From: DATARH01 sp963847345
GTDB lineage: Bacteria > Pseudomonadota > Alphaproteobacteria > ATCC43930 > CGMCC-115725
Direction of reading: 5' to 3'
Length of the DNA: 64,000 nucleotides
NCBI GenBank assembly: GCA_963847345.1
Contig: CAWJZU010000037.1
Coordinates: 186,001 to 250,000 of the forward strand
Positions 46,891 to 56,389 of this stretch are shown here, in pieces. Position numbers and translations under genes: made by a program. Numbering within the stretch: position 1 is the stretch's first letter; the number at the start of each line of letters is the position of its first letter. The notes under the pieces are model-generated. The model was not told where the DNA came from. It saw only the letters and a list, made by a program, of their open reading frames with translations, and ran no database searches.

Positions 46891-48144
46891 GCTCAGGGGC
46901 GAATAACGCGGCGAAGCGCTCGGTGCTGTTTTGGGTCCAGCACCTGCTGGGGATCGGGCATCTGCAGCGCGCGCTGCGCATCGCCGACGCTCTCGTCGAA
47001 CGGGGGATCGCCGTTACGGTTGTCTCCGGCGGAATGCCGCAGAGCCTGACGCGTGACGCGGCCGTGACCCTCGTCCAGCTTCCGCCGCTGCGCGCGCGCG
47101 ACGCAAGTTTCGCATTATTCGACGAGTGCGGCGCGCCGGTCGACGATCGGCTGCGCGAGCGGCGGCGCGGCGCGGTGCTGGCCAGCTTCGCGGCGGCGCG
47201 GCCCGATGCGGTGGTCCTCGAGGGATTCCCGTTCGCGCGCCGCGCCTTTCGCTTCGAGATCGATCCGCTGATCGCGGCCTCTCGCGCCGCCCCTTGGCGT
47301 TTGCGGCCAAGCTTGCCGATACTCTGCTCGGTGCGCGACATCGTCGTCATTCGCGACGATCCGGCGCGGCACCGCGAGATCGTCGATCGCGTCCGACGCG
47401 ACATCGACCGGGTGCTGGTCCATGGGGACCCTGCCCTGATCCCATTCGACGCGAGCTTCCCGGCGGCTCCGGACATCGCCGACCGGCTCGTCTACACCGG
47501 CTATGTCGCACCACGCGAGTCAGGCGTCGGCGGACGGGACCTCGAACGAAAAATCTGCTGGTGAGGTCGTCGTCTCGGCCGGCGGCGGCGCGGCCGGGAG
47601 GGTCCTGCTGGAAACGGCGCTCGCCGCCCGTCGCGCCGGATGCCTGGCCCATCTGCCGTGGCGTCTGATCGCCGGAACGAACCTGGCCGACGCCGATTTC
47701 TTGGCGTTACAGGCGAACGCACCGGCCGGCGTGGCCGTCGAACGATTTCGCGACGATTTCGCTGCGCTGCTGCGCGCCTGCCGCGTCTCGGTGAGCCAGG
47801 CCGGCTACAACACGGTTCTCGACCTGCTGGCGACGCGAGCGCGCGCGGTGCTGGTGCCGTTCGCCGCCGGACGCGAGACCGAGCAACCGTTGCGGGCCGA
47901 ACGTATGGCCGCCCTCGGCGCGGCCGAGCTGGTGCCGGAAAGCGAGCTGTCCGCGGCGGCGCTGGGGGCGGCAATCGAACGCGCGGCCGCGCGTTCGACG
48001 CCGCGCCTGATGATCGACACCGGCGGGGCGGTGCGCTCGGCGCGACTGATCGCCGGAATCATCGGCGCCCAGACGAACGGCGCCGATGGGGTGGCAACGG
48101 ACCGTTTTGCCGCGCCCGCCGCGCGAGCTATTGTCGCGCGATGA
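46887..48144 (+). pseudogene. Second MurG/COG4671-like glycosyltransferase, interrupted by a +1 frameshift
   Basis: The GTG start at 46887 overlaps the previous stop. The N-terminal domain has VLFWVQHLLGIGHLQRALRIADAL, the same fold signature as the first gene of the operon. The C-terminal domain has VVVSAGGGAAGRVLLETAL and the donor site VSQAGYNTVLDLLATRARAVLVPF. The frame changes between TGYVAPRE and GTSNEKSAGEV, at about 47513-47545; one extra base explains it but the exact site cannot be fixed. Repaired length is about 418 residues. Its stop overlaps the deacetylase start. Confidence 0.83.
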
Positions 48145-48956
48145 CATCGATGCCGCCCCAGCAGCCGATGCCGGGCGCCGCTTCGCCTCCGGCCGCGAGC
48201 GCGGCTGCCTCGGATTGGCCCGCTCTGGTCGCCGAGCTCGATCGCTGGGGCGAGGCAGGCCGGGCTGCAAAGCTGTGGTGGCGCGATGACGATGCCGTCG
48301 CCGCGACCCCGGAACTCGCGGCGTTGCTCCGCGTCCTGGGCGGGGCGCCGATCGCGCTGGCCGTGATCCCGGCCTTGGCGAGCGAGACTTTGGCGGCGGC
48401 ACTACGCGACGCGCCGTCGGTGGCCGTGCTGCAGCACGGCTGGCGCCACGTGAACCGCGCCGTCGAGGGGAAGAAAAGCGAGTACCCGAGCAGCCTTGCC
48501 GAGTCCGTCGTGGCGGCGGAGATCGCGACGGGACGCGACCGCCTCGCGGCGCTGTTCGGAACGCGGGCACTGCCGGTCTTCGTGCCGCCGTGGAACCGCA
48601 TCGCGCCCGAACTGCTTGCCGTTCTCCCCGAAGCCGGGATTGCCGCCCTCTCGTCGATTGCCTCACCAGACGCGTTAGCGGGGCCCGCCGGGCTTGGCTT
48701 GATTCCCGTCCATGTCGATTTAACCAATTGGAAGGGCGACCACCTGTTTATTGGTGAGGCGTCGGCGCTTGGCTCGCTCGTTGCGGAGCTGCGCCGCCGC
48801 CGGCTCAACAGCGCGGCCTCAGCCAGTCCTCTCGGCATTCTGACGCACCATCTGATAATGGATCGCGAGACGGCGGGGTTTCTCGAGAGGCTTCTGGAGC
48901 TGATCGCCGGACATCACGCCGCGCGCTGGGTCGCAGTTAACGAAATGTTGCGATGA
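48141..48956 (+). CDS. Polysaccharide-deacetylase-like protein
   Basis: The 271-residue protein has the layout of NodB-homology/DUF2334-type deacetylases: an early acidic pair in LWWRDDDAVAATPEL, a histidine pair in VLQHGWRHVNR, FVPPWNRIAP, and late GILTHHLIMD. These are the expected metal-binding and catalytic positions. It has no signal peptide, so it acts in the cytoplasm or on a lipid-linked intermediate at the membrane. The ATG at 48141 overlaps the preceding stop (ATGA), and its own stop overlaps the next start. It would remove acetyl groups from an amino sugar of the glycan made by this operon (inference). Confidence 0.8.
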   Translation: MTSMPPQQPMPGAASPPAASAAASDWPALVAELDRWGEAGRAAKLWWRDDDAVAATPELAALLRVLGGAPIALAVIPALASETLAAALRDAPSVAVLQHGWRHVNRAVEGKKSEYPSSLAESVVAAEIATGRDRLAALFGTRALPVFVPPWNRIAPELLAVLPEAGIAALSSIASPDALAGPAGLGLIPVHVDLTNWKGDHLFIGEASALGSLVAELRRRRLNSAASASPLGILTHHLIMDRETAGFLERLLELIAGHHAARWVAVNEMLR

Positions 48957-49492
48957 CGACGCGGGAACAGACTCCAGAGACGCAAAGCTGGGCTAGTCAG
49001 CACAGTTATCCGGCATCGGCGATGATCGGCGATTATCTCCGCGCCGCCGCCGGGTTGGTGCCGGCCGGGGCGATCTTCGCAACGACGCCGGTCGCGCCGG
49101 TCCCGGCGACGCTGCTGGGCGGTTTCGCGATCGTCTTCGGGATTTTCGGCGTGCGCACCGCGCTGCGCCACAATACAAGCGTCGAAATGACCGATGTCGA
49201 GATCCGCGCACATGGTCTCGTCGAGCGGAGGATCGCGTGGGCTGAACTCGAGCGCCTGCGGCTGGCCTATTTCTCAACTCGCCGTGATCGCAAAAGCGGC
49301 TGGATGCAGCTTGAATTGTCCGGCGGCGGCGGGAAACTGAGCCTCGACAGCCGCATCGCCGGGTTCGGCGAGGTCGTCCGCCGCGCCGCCGATGCCGCCG
49401 CTGACAATCATCTGCAAGTCAGCGAAGCGACCGCCGCCAATCTCGAAGCGCTGGGAGTCAGGGTGCCCGAATGGCAGATCCAGCGCCACTGA
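48953..49492 (+). CDS. Hypothetical membrane-associated protein with PH-like region
   Basis: The 179-residue product has two hydrophobic segments (AAGLVPAGAIFATTPVAPVPATLLGGFAIVFGIFGV), then a soluble part with VEMTDVEIRAHGLVERRIAWAELERLRLAYFSTRRD that resembles bacterial PH-type domains. I do not recognise a named family. It is translationally coupled to the deacetylase gene and overlaps the following ATPase gene by 22 bases. It may anchor or regulate the glycan machinery at the inner membrane; this is inferred from context. Confidence 0.7.
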   Translation: MTTREQTPETQSWASQHSYPASAMIGDYLRAAAGLVPAGAIFATTPVAPVPATLLGGFAIVFGIFGVRTALRHNTSVEMTDVEIRAHGLVERRIAWAELERLRLAYFSTRRDRKSGWMQLELSGGGGKLSLDSRIAGFGEVVRRAADAAADNHLQVSEATAANLEALGVRVPEWQIQRH

Positions 49493-51396
49493 GCGATCTG
49501 TTGCGGGTCGAGAACCTGCACGTCCAGTTCGCGACACAAGCGGGTGCCATCCGGGCGGTCAGAGGGGTCAGTTTCCGGATGCGTCCGGCGACGACGCTGG
49601 CCGTAGTCGGCGAGTCCGGCTCGGGCAAATCGGTGCTGAGCCAGAGCATTCTTCGCATTCTGCCGCACAACGCCGTGATCACGCAGGGGAAGATCCTGTT
49701 CGCCGATCCGCGCGGCGACGAGCCGCCGATCGATCTCGTGCCGCTGCCGGCCGACGGGCCGCGGATGCGGGGGCTCCGCGGCGGCCGCATTTCGATCATC
49801 TTCCAGGAGCCGATGAGTTCGCTGTCGCCGCTGCATACGATCGGCGACCAGGTCGGTGAGGCGCTGCGGCTGCATCGCCGCGTCAGCTTCGCCGATGCAA
49901 AGCAGCTGACGATCGAGATGCTGCGCCTGGTCGGCTTCCCCGACGGAATGCGCGCCTGGCGCAGCTATCCGTTCGAGCTGTCGGGCGGCCTCAGGCAGCG
50001 GGCGATGATCGCGATGGCGCTGGTCTGCCGGCCGGCCCTCTTGATCGCCGACGAGCCGACGACCGCTCTCGACGTGACGATCCAGGCGCAGATACTGAAG
50101 CTGATTGTCGAGCTGCAGCGCGAGCTCGGCATGGGCGTGCTGCTGATCACGCACGATCTTGGTGTCGTCGCGAATGTCGCCGACGAGATCGTGGTCATGT
50201 ATCGTGGCGAGGTCATGGAGAGCGGCACGCTGTCCGACATATTCGAGCGCGCGCGGCACCCCTATCTGCAGGCCTTGCTGCGGGCGGTGCCGCGTTTCGA
50301 CATGAAGCCGGGCGAGCGGCTGCAGCCGATCCGCCAGATCCCCCCCGGCGACGCGCCGCATCTAATGGCGGATAAGCCGGCGGTCGCCGAGCGGCCGGGC
50401 GCGGCGCTGCTCGAATGCATTGATATCCGCAAGAGCTTCGGGCTGCGCAGCGGCGGCATGTTCCGCGTCGGCACCGGCGCCCGCGTCATGGCCGTCGACG
50501 GCGTCAGCCTGCGGGTAGCGCGCGGCGAATGCCTTGGCCTCGTCGGCGAGAGCGGGTGCGGCAAGACGACGTTGAGCAAGGCGCTGATGCGCGCGGTGCC
50601 GCCCGATTCGGGCAGCATCACGTTCAACGATCACGGCGTTGCAATGGATGTGCTGGCGCTCGAAGGCGCGGCGCTGACGCGCTTCCGCCGGCGGGTGCAG
50701 TTCATCTTCCAGGATCCGTTCGGGTCGCTGAACCCGCGCATGACGGTCGGCGACATCATTGCCGAGCCGCTGGTCATTCATGACATCGGCAATGCGCGAA
50801 CCCGCGCCGAGCTGGTTTCCGAACTGCTCGCGCTGGTCGGGCTTCATGATCGCGATCGGAACCGCTATCCGCACAGTTTCTCGGGCGGACAGCGGCAGCG
50901 GATCGGTATCGCGCGCGCGCTGGCGTTGCGGCCGGAATTGGTGATCTGCGACGAGCCGGTATCGGCGCTCGACGTCTCGATTCAGGCGCAGATCCTCAAT
51001 CTGTTGCTCGATCTGCAGAAGAAACTCGGCCTCACCTATCTGTTCATCTCGCACAACCTGGCGGTCGTCGATTATATCGCCGACCGGATCGCGGTCATGT
51101 GCGCCGGCCGCATCGTCGAGGTCGCGCCGCGCGGCGTCTTGTTCCGCGATCCCGTTCACCCCTACACGCAATCGCTGATCGCCGCGATCCCGGCGCCGGA
51201 CCCAACGCATCGTCTCGACTTCGCGCGGCTGATCGAGGGGCGCGCCTCGAACCCGAATGCGTGGCCGGAGCCGTTCCTGCGCGTTCCCGGAGAACCGACC
51301 CCGCTGATCGAGGTGTCGCCGGGCCATTACGTCGCGGCCAACGCGATGCCGCTGCGGCCGACGATCCGGGTGGCCGTAATCGGTGCGGATAGCTGA
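49471..51396 (+). CDS. Peptide ABC transporter, fused two-domain ATP-binding protein
   Basis: The 641-residue protein carries both ATPases of an Opp/Dpp-type importer in one chain, like GsiA/YejF. Domain 1 (about 10-265) has GESGSGKSV, LSGGLRQRAMIAMAL and LLIADEPTTALD. Domain 2 (about 310-600) has GESGCGKTT, FSGGQRQRIGIARAL and LVICDEPVSALD. The C-terminus lacks the cysteine-rich oligopeptide motif of the split ATPases at 2.7-4.8 kb. No permease genes are adjacent; two solute-binding genes follow at 54.5-58 kb. The start overlaps the previous gene by 22 bases. Confidence 0.92.
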   Translation: MADPAPLSDLLRVENLHVQFATQAGAIRAVRGVSFRMRPATTLAVVGESGSGKSVLSQSILRILPHNAVITQGKILFADPRGDEPPIDLVPLPADGPRMRGLRGGRISIIFQEPMSSLSPLHTIGDQVGEALRLHRRVSFADAKQLTIEMLRLVGFPDGMRAWRSYPFELSGGLRQRAMIAMALVCRPALLIADEPTTALDVTIQAQILKLIVELQRELGMGVLLITHDLGVVANVADEIVVMYRGEVMESGTLSDIFERARHPYLQALLRAVPRFDMKPGERLQPIRQIPPGDAPHLMADKPAVAERPGAALLECIDIRKSFGLRSGGMFRVGTGARVMAVDGVSLRVARGECLGLVGESGCGKTTLSKALMRAVPPDSGSITFNDHGVAMDVLALEGAALTRFRRRVQFIFQDPFGSLNPRMTVGDIIAEPLVIHDIGNARTRAELVSELLALVGLHDRDRNRYPHSFSGGQRQRIGIARALALRPELVICDEPVSALDVSIQAQILNLLLDLQKKLGLTYLFISHNLAVVDYIADRIAVMCAGRIVEVAPRGVLFRDPVHPYTQSLIAAIPAPDPTHRLDFARLIEGRASNPNAWPEPFLRVPGEPTPLIEVSPGHYVAANAMPLRPTIRVAVIGADS

Positions 51397-51402
51397 TCGG
51401 CG

Positions 51403-51978
51403 ATGGAGGAATGGCGGCCGCCGGCCGACCCGATCGAGATTGAATGCTATGGTCCGGTCGCGCGTGCAGTGCACTGGGTCGTGGCGGCGCTCGCGATCAT
51501 CGTCGTGGCACTCGGTTGGGCCATTATCGGCGCGCCGCGCGGCGGCGATTCGCGCGAGAAGCTGCTTCTGCTGCACCGCTCGGTCGGGTTGCTGATCCTC
51601 GCGGTGATGGTGTTCCGCATCGTCTGGCGCCTGATGCATCCGCCGCCGCCGCTGCCGATCGGTTTTCCCCGGTTCGAGGCGGTGGCGGCGCATGCCGACC
51701 ACGCGCTGCTCTACGTCGTCTTCCTCGTCATGCCGCTGGCCGGCCTTCTCAACGCGTTCGCCGCCGGGCATTCGGTCAGCTTCTTCGGCCTGTGCGCAAT
51801 CCCGCCGCTGATCCCGGAGGACCCGCGGCTGGCGCAAATCGTGTTCGCGATCCATTTGGCCGGGCAGTTTGCCGTCTACGCGCTGGTTGCGATCCATGTC
51901 GCGGCGGCGCTGACGCATCGCTTCGTGCGGCGCAACCAGATTCTCGACCGGATGCTGCCGCTGCGCCGGCTCCGGTAG
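51403..51978 (+). CDS. Cytochrome b561 family protein
   Basis: The 191-residue inner-membrane di-haem protein has four membrane segments. Candidate haem histidines lie in VARAVHWVVAAL, LLLLHRSVGLLIL, AHADHALLYVVF and AIHVAAALTHRFV. Members pass electrons between the quinone pool and periplasmic acceptors, or act as superoxide oxidases. It starts six bases after the fused ATPase gene and is probably in the same transcript, although no functional link is clear. Confidence 0.9.
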   Translation: MEEWRPPADPIEIECYGPVARAVHWVVAALAIIVVALGWAIIGAPRGGDSREKLLLLHRSVGLLILAVMVFRIVWRLMHPPPPLPIGFPRFEAVAAHADHALLYVVFLVMPLAGLLNAFAAGHSVSFFGLCAIPPLIPEDPRLAQIVFAIHLAGQFAVYALVAIHVAAALTHRFVRRNQILDRMLPLRRLR

Positions 51979-52048
51979 CTCCAGGGACGCAGTTCGCTTA
52001 GGATTTGAGGAGCCCGGTAATGCGTTAATCCGGAAGCCGGGTACCGGC

Positions 52049-52765
52049 ATGTCGGTTGGGGGCTGCATGCAATCTCGTTCCAGGGTGCTGATCGTCGATC
52101 CGGATGCCGTGCGCCGGCTCTGTCTCGTCGATCAGCTCGAACGCGACGCGGAGTTCGCCGGCAGCGAATGCGACAGCGCCGCAGCGGCGCTGCGCCGGGT
52201 ACGGCGCGAGCGCTTCGATGCGGTGCTGGTCGATAGCGCGCTGCGCGATCTACGCGTCGCCGATCTGTGCCGCGATCTACGCGGCGCCGGGATCGATGGC
52301 CCGCTTATCGTTCTGGCATTGCCCGGTGCCGATCCCGACCGGGCCGGCTGCGAACAAGCGACCGCCCTTGCCGCCGGCGCTAGCGACTGGCTGGTCAAGC
52401 CGATTCGGGTTGGCGAGTTGTTGGCGCGGCTGCGCGCCGGCCTGTGTGCTGCCCGGAGCGAGGCCGATGTACTGACGATCGGTCCCTACGCGTTTCGCCC
52501 GACGGCGAAGCTGCTGAGCGACGCAGCGGCGGGCCGTAAGGTCCGGTTGACCGAAAAAGAAGCGGCAATCCTCGAATTTTTGTATCGCGCCGGTCGGGCG
52601 ATCGGCCGTGACACGTTGCTCGGCGAGGTCTGGGGCTACAATGCCGGCGTCGCGACGCACACGCTCGAAACGTACGTGTACCGCCTGCGCCGCAAGATCG
52701 AGCGCGATCCGGCGAACGCAAAAATTCTCGTCACCGAGCCCGGTGGCTATCGCCTGCTGCCGTGA
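52049..52765 (+). CDS. OmpR/PhoB-family response regulator without a nearby histidine kinase
   Basis: The 238-residue protein has a receiver domain (about 12-125) and a C-terminal winged helix (LTEKEAAILEFLYRAGRAIGRDTLLGEVWGYN, ETYVYRLRRKIE). The receiver keeps an acidic start (LIVDPD), the phospho-acceptor in VLVDSAL and the lysine in WLVKP, but the usual switch Thr/Ser is Ala (IVLALPG). No histidine kinase is adjacent, so it is an orphan. The first ATG (52049) or that at 52067 may be used. Targets are unknown; the neighbouring transporter operon is a candidate. Confidence 0.87.
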   Translation: MSVGGCMQSRSRVLIVDPDAVRRLCLVDQLERDAEFAGSECDSAAAALRRVRRERFDAVLVDSALRDLRVADLCRDLRGAGIDGPLIVLALPGADPDRAGCEQATALAAGASDWLVKPIRVGELLARLRAGLCAARSEADVLTIGPYAFRPTAKLLSDAAAGRKVRLTEKEAAILEFLYRAGRAIGRDTLLGEVWGYNAGVATHTLETYVYRLRRKIERDPANAKILVTEPGGYRLLP

Positions 52766-52777
52766 GGATAGCGGTCC

Positions 52778-54316
52778 TCAGCGCCGCCGCGTTCGCCTTC
52801 CGTCGCCGCTGTATCCGCGCGCGATCGCCACGGCGTAGGTCGTCTCTCCGTTCGGCCCGGTGCGTGATCGGATCGTCGACACCGGTGTCAGCTCGGCGAA
52901 TTCGGGGCGCATTTCGTCGAAAAGACCGTGCGCGCTAATGGCGAGAAAATCCTCGCCGCGATGGTCGCCGATGTTGTTGACGAGCCGGAACTGGTCGGTG
53001 ATGCCGGGAATCGGGTTCCACTCGACCGCGCCGAACGGGTGCGGCCGCACATAATAGATCAGCGCCGCCAGCAGCTCGCGGTCATCGGCCAGCAGCGTCA
53101 ATCCGGGGTGCGCCGCCAGCAATCGCGACACCTCGTCACCCAATTCCTGCCAGCCGCGCAGCCGGTGCAACGGATCGTATCTGGCCGGGACCCGCAGACC
53201 CGCGCCGGCGAGCGCGTCGGTCGCGCCGAACGTGACGACCACGATCACGATATTGATCGCCACCGCGGCGCCGATCCAGCGCCGCCAGCCAAGCGCGAGA
53301 GCCCAGCCGACAACCAGCACGATCGCCGATACATAGGCCGGCGCTGCCCAGTTCGGCTGCGCCCGCGACAACCAGCTGAGGCACAGCATCATCGCGAGGC
53401 TCGGCAGCGCGAAGGCGGCAAGCAGACAAGCGCGCGGTTCTCGCAGAAGCCGCGGGCGCGCCACGATGCCCAGCAGCGCGGCGAACAGCAGCGGCCCGGC
53501 CACCGCGAATTGCGATCCCAGGAACTCGAGGAACGCCTCCGGATGCACCAGGCCGCGTGAAAGGTCGGCGTTGTCGCGAAGATGAAGATAGCTGACGAAC
53601 CCGTTGCTACAGTTCCACCACAGGTTCGGAGCGTAGAGCAGCACGGCAATCCCGGCGGCTCCGAGCAGCGGCCGGAAATGGCGGCGCTCGCCCCGAACAA
53701 GCAGCACGAAGCCGAACGCCGAGATCAGCCAATAGACCATCGCGTATTTCGCCAGCAGCCCGATCCCGGCGGCGATCCCGACGAAGATCCACCACATCGG
53801 CCCGTCCGAATCGCGCGCCCGAATGAAGGCGTAAAGCGCCGCCGCCCAGCACGGCAGCAACGCCGCGTCGGTTGAGATGATGTAAGCCGACAGCGACGCG
53901 CCGGGCGCCGTCAGATAGGCGAGCGCCGCCCAGAACCCTACCCGGTCGTCATAAAGCCGCGTTCCGATCGCATAGACGAACCCTGCCGCGATGGCGTGCA
54001 GCAGCGGGGCCGACAGCCGGATGGCGAACTCGCTGTCTCCGAACGCGGCTGTTGTCAGCGCAATCAGCCAGGCGATCAGCGGCGGCTTCGAATAGTAGCC
54101 GAAAGCCGGGTGCTGCGCCCAATACCAGTACTGCGCCTCGTCCGGGTACAGATCGGCCGGCTGCACCGCAAGCCAGACCAGCCGCGCCGCGGTGACGGTC
54201 GCGACTGCGGCGAGCGTCAACAGCGCGTATGAGCGACGCGCGCCGCGCGAGCCGGCGGCAATGCAGGGTGCGGCCGCCGGCGACAGGCTGCCCTTCGAGA
54301 GACTGACAGTATGCAT
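52778..54316 (-). CDS. GT39-type membrane glycosyltransferase (ArnT-like)
   Basis: The integral membrane protein of about 512 residues has ten or more hydrophobic segments and the GT39/PMT N-terminal motif ADLYPDEAQYWYWAQHPAFGYYSKPPLIAWLI, with the catalytic Asp-Glu pair. Members transfer sugars from polyprenyl-phosphate carriers to lipid A, proteins or other acceptors in the periplasm. The ATG at 54314-54316 is preferred; an ATG 11 codons upstream is possible, and longer starts run through the promoter of the next gene. It may supply the glycan locus at 39-49 kb, but the distance makes that uncertain. Confidence 0.87.
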   Translation of the reverse strand: MHTVSLSKGSLSPAAAPCIAAGSRGARRSYALLTLAAVATVTAARLVWLAVQPADLYPDEAQYWYWAQHPAFGYYSKPPLIAWLIALTTAAFGDSEFAIRLSAPLLHAIAAGFVYAIGTRLYDDRVGFWAALAYLTAPGASLSAYIISTDAALLPCWAAALYAFIRARDSDGPMWWIFVGIAAGIGLLAKYAMVYWLISAFGFVLLVRGERRHFRPLLGAAGIAVLLYAPNLWWNCSNGFVSYLHLRDNADLSRGLVHPEAFLEFLGSQFAVAGPLLFAALLGIVARPRLLREPRACLLAAFALPSLAMMLCLSWLSRAQPNWAAPAYVSAIVLVVGWALALGWRRWIGAAVAINIVIVVVTFGATDALAGAGLRVPARYDPLHRLRGWQELGDEVSRLLAAHPGLTLLADDRELLAALIYYVRPHPFGAVEWNPIPGITDQFRLVNNIGDHRGEDFLAISAHGLFDEMRPEFAELTPVSTIRSRTGPNGETTYAVAIARGYSGDGRRTRRR

Positions 54317-54561
54317 CGGACCCGGAAACCGTTGCGGTGCCGCCAGCATAGCAGCATCGTTCCGCGATCCCGGAGCGACATCGCGCCTCGCTCTGGCCGT
54401 CGCCTCGAACAGGACCGCCGAAACTATCCCTTCGGCCGGGAAAAGCTCACCACAGTAGCATCGCGTAAGGCCCCGCGCTGGTGTACAATGGTGCGAAGGT
54501 CGGTCGTCCCAGCAAACTGGGAACAACGGCCAACAACGAAAATCGAACGGGATGGAATGCC

Positions 54562-56160
54562 ATGTCTACGTTATTGCGCAGCCGCGCGCAATCGAACCGC
54601 GCCGGGAACATGTCTAAGATATCCAGTATAGCCCGGCGCGACCTGCTGGCCGCTAGTGCCTTTGGTCTCGTTGCTGGCGCGCCGCGCCTGGCACGCGCCG
54701 CCGGACCGGCCGGTGAACTGACCTGGGCGCTGCACGTCTCGGTGCCGCCGACCTGGTTCGACCCGGCCGACACGCCCGGCATCATCAGCCCGTTCATGGT
54801 GCTCTACGCGCTGCACGACGCGATGGTCAAACCGATGCCGGGCAACCCGCAGGCACCGTCGCTGGCGGAGTCATGGTCCACCTCCGAGGACAACCTCACC
54901 TACGATTTCGTGATGCGGCCGGGTGTCAAATTCCACAACGGCGAGCCGGTCACGGCCGAGGACGTCAAGTTCTCGTTCGAGCGCTATCGCGGCACGTCGC
55001 ACGCGCTGATGAAAGATCGGGTCGCTTCGATCGAGGCGCCGGACGCAAATCACATCCGCTTCACACTGAAGAAGCCGTGGCCCGATTTTCTCACCTTCTA
55101 TTCGAGCGCCAGCGGCGCCGGCTGGATCGTGCCGAAAAAATATGTCGAAAAGGTCGGCGACGACGGTTTCAAGCAGCACCCGATCGGCGCCGGCCCGTAC
55201 AAATTCGTCTCGTACAACTCCGGTGTCGAGCTTGTCCTCGAAGCGTTCGACGGCTACTGGCGCAAAACGCCGTCCGTGAAGCGGATCGTAATGCGCGTGA
55301 TCCCCGACGAGTCGACCCGCCTTGCCGCCTTGAAGGCCGGTGAAGTCGATATCGCCTACTCGATCCGCGGTCAGCTCGCCGAGGAAGTTCAGCGCACCCC
55401 CGGCCTGAAGCTGAACCCGGTCTACCCGCCGGGCACTTTCTGGATTTATTTCCCCGATCAATGGGACCCGAAATCGCCGTGGCACGATATCCGCGTCCGG
55501 CAGGCCGCCAATTTGGCGCTCGACCGCAACGCGATGAACAAGGCGCTGTTCCTCGGCCTCTGTAAGATCCCCAACAGCATCATTCCGCTGGGATTCGAGT
55601 ATTTCTGGCAGCCGCCTGCCGCTGTGCACGACCCTGTAAAGGCTAGGCAGCTGATGGCGGCGGCCGGCCACCCCAACGGCTTCGATGGCGGCCTCTATTA
55701 TTGTGACAGCTCGTACGCGAATATGGGTGAAACGGCGATCAACGGCCTCGCCGAAATCGGCATCAATCTCAGATTGCAGCCGCTCGAACGCGCCGGATTC
55801 TTCGCGGGCTATGGCGGCAAGAAGTTTCATAACGGGGTGATACAAGGGGCGAGCGGCGCGTTCGGCAACGCGGCGACCCGCCTCGCGGCGTTCGTCGTCA
55901 AGGGCGGCGCTTATGTGTACGGCAGCTATCCCGACATCGACGAGCTCTACCCCAAGCAGGCCGACGAGCTCGACCGGAAAAAGCGCGGCGAGGTCCTCAG
56001 CAGAATGCAGCTGCTGCTCTACGAAAAGGCGGTCTACGCACCGATATGGCAGCTCGCCTTCATCAATGCGAGCGGGCCGCGAGTTGGCGAATCCGGGTTC
56101 GGCCTGATCGAAAGCTTCGCCTATACCGGCCCGTTCGAGGACATCACGATAAAATCCTGA
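54562..56160 (+). CDS. ABC solute-binding protein, family 5, likely Tat-exported (SBP6)
   Basis: The 532-residue family-5 binding protein has a twin-arginine leader (SSIARRDLLAASAFGLVAGAPRLARA). It differs clearly from the five Sec-exported paralogs at 7-16 kb: the mature part begins PAGELTWALHVSVPPTWFDPADTPG. Conserved segments are SWSTSEDNLTYDFVMRPGVKFHNGEP and GAGPYKFVSYNSGVELVLEAF. Export in folded form suggests early cofactor or ligand binding, but this is inference. It forms a pair with the next gene. An inverted repeat CCCAG/CTGGG lies in its leader at about 54508-54522. Confidence 0.9.
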   Translation: MSTLLRSRAQSNRAGNMSKISSIARRDLLAASAFGLVAGAPRLARAAGPAGELTWALHVSVPPTWFDPADTPGIISPFMVLYALHDAMVKPMPGNPQAPSLAESWSTSEDNLTYDFVMRPGVKFHNGEPVTAEDVKFSFERYRGTSHALMKDRVASIEAPDANHIRFTLKKPWPDFLTFYSSASGAGWIVPKKYVEKVGDDGFKQHPIGAGPYKFVSYNSGVELVLEAFDGYWRKTPSVKRIVMRVIPDESTRLAALKAGEVDIAYSIRGQLAEEVQRTPGLKLNPVYPPGTFWIYFPDQWDPKSPWHDIRVRQAANLALDRNAMNKALFLGLCKIPNSIIPLGFEYFWQPPAAVHDPVKARQLMAAAGHPNGFDGGLYYCDSSYANMGETAINGLAEIGINLRLQPLERAGFFAGYGGKKFHNGVIQGASGAFGNAATRLAAFVVKGGAYVYGSYPDIDELYPKQADELDRKKRGEVLSRMQLLLYEKAVYAPIWQLAFINASGPRVGESGFGLIESFAYTGPFEDITIKS

Positions 56161-56389
56161 TCGAGAAATCCGGCGCCGGGCCGCTGGCGACACCGCCGGC
56201 CGGACCGGGCCGGCTGGTCGGCGAGATGGACCGGCGATTGGTCCGTGCTACGCCTTTGGTGGGTGAAGTTTCCCCACAGTCGCCAGCGGACGCCGACGCA
56301 ACCGTGATCTAAAATGGCGTGAGGGGCTTGCGTTTCCACGCCAGTGGGAATCAGGTCCGGCAATAACAATCCATTGGGACGGAGACGTA

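Noticed and set aside
50362..52068. 568-codon minus-strand frame opposite the fused ATPase and cytochrome b561
   Set aside because: Composition is Arg/His/Gln-rich with no motif, and both plus-strand genes are well supported.
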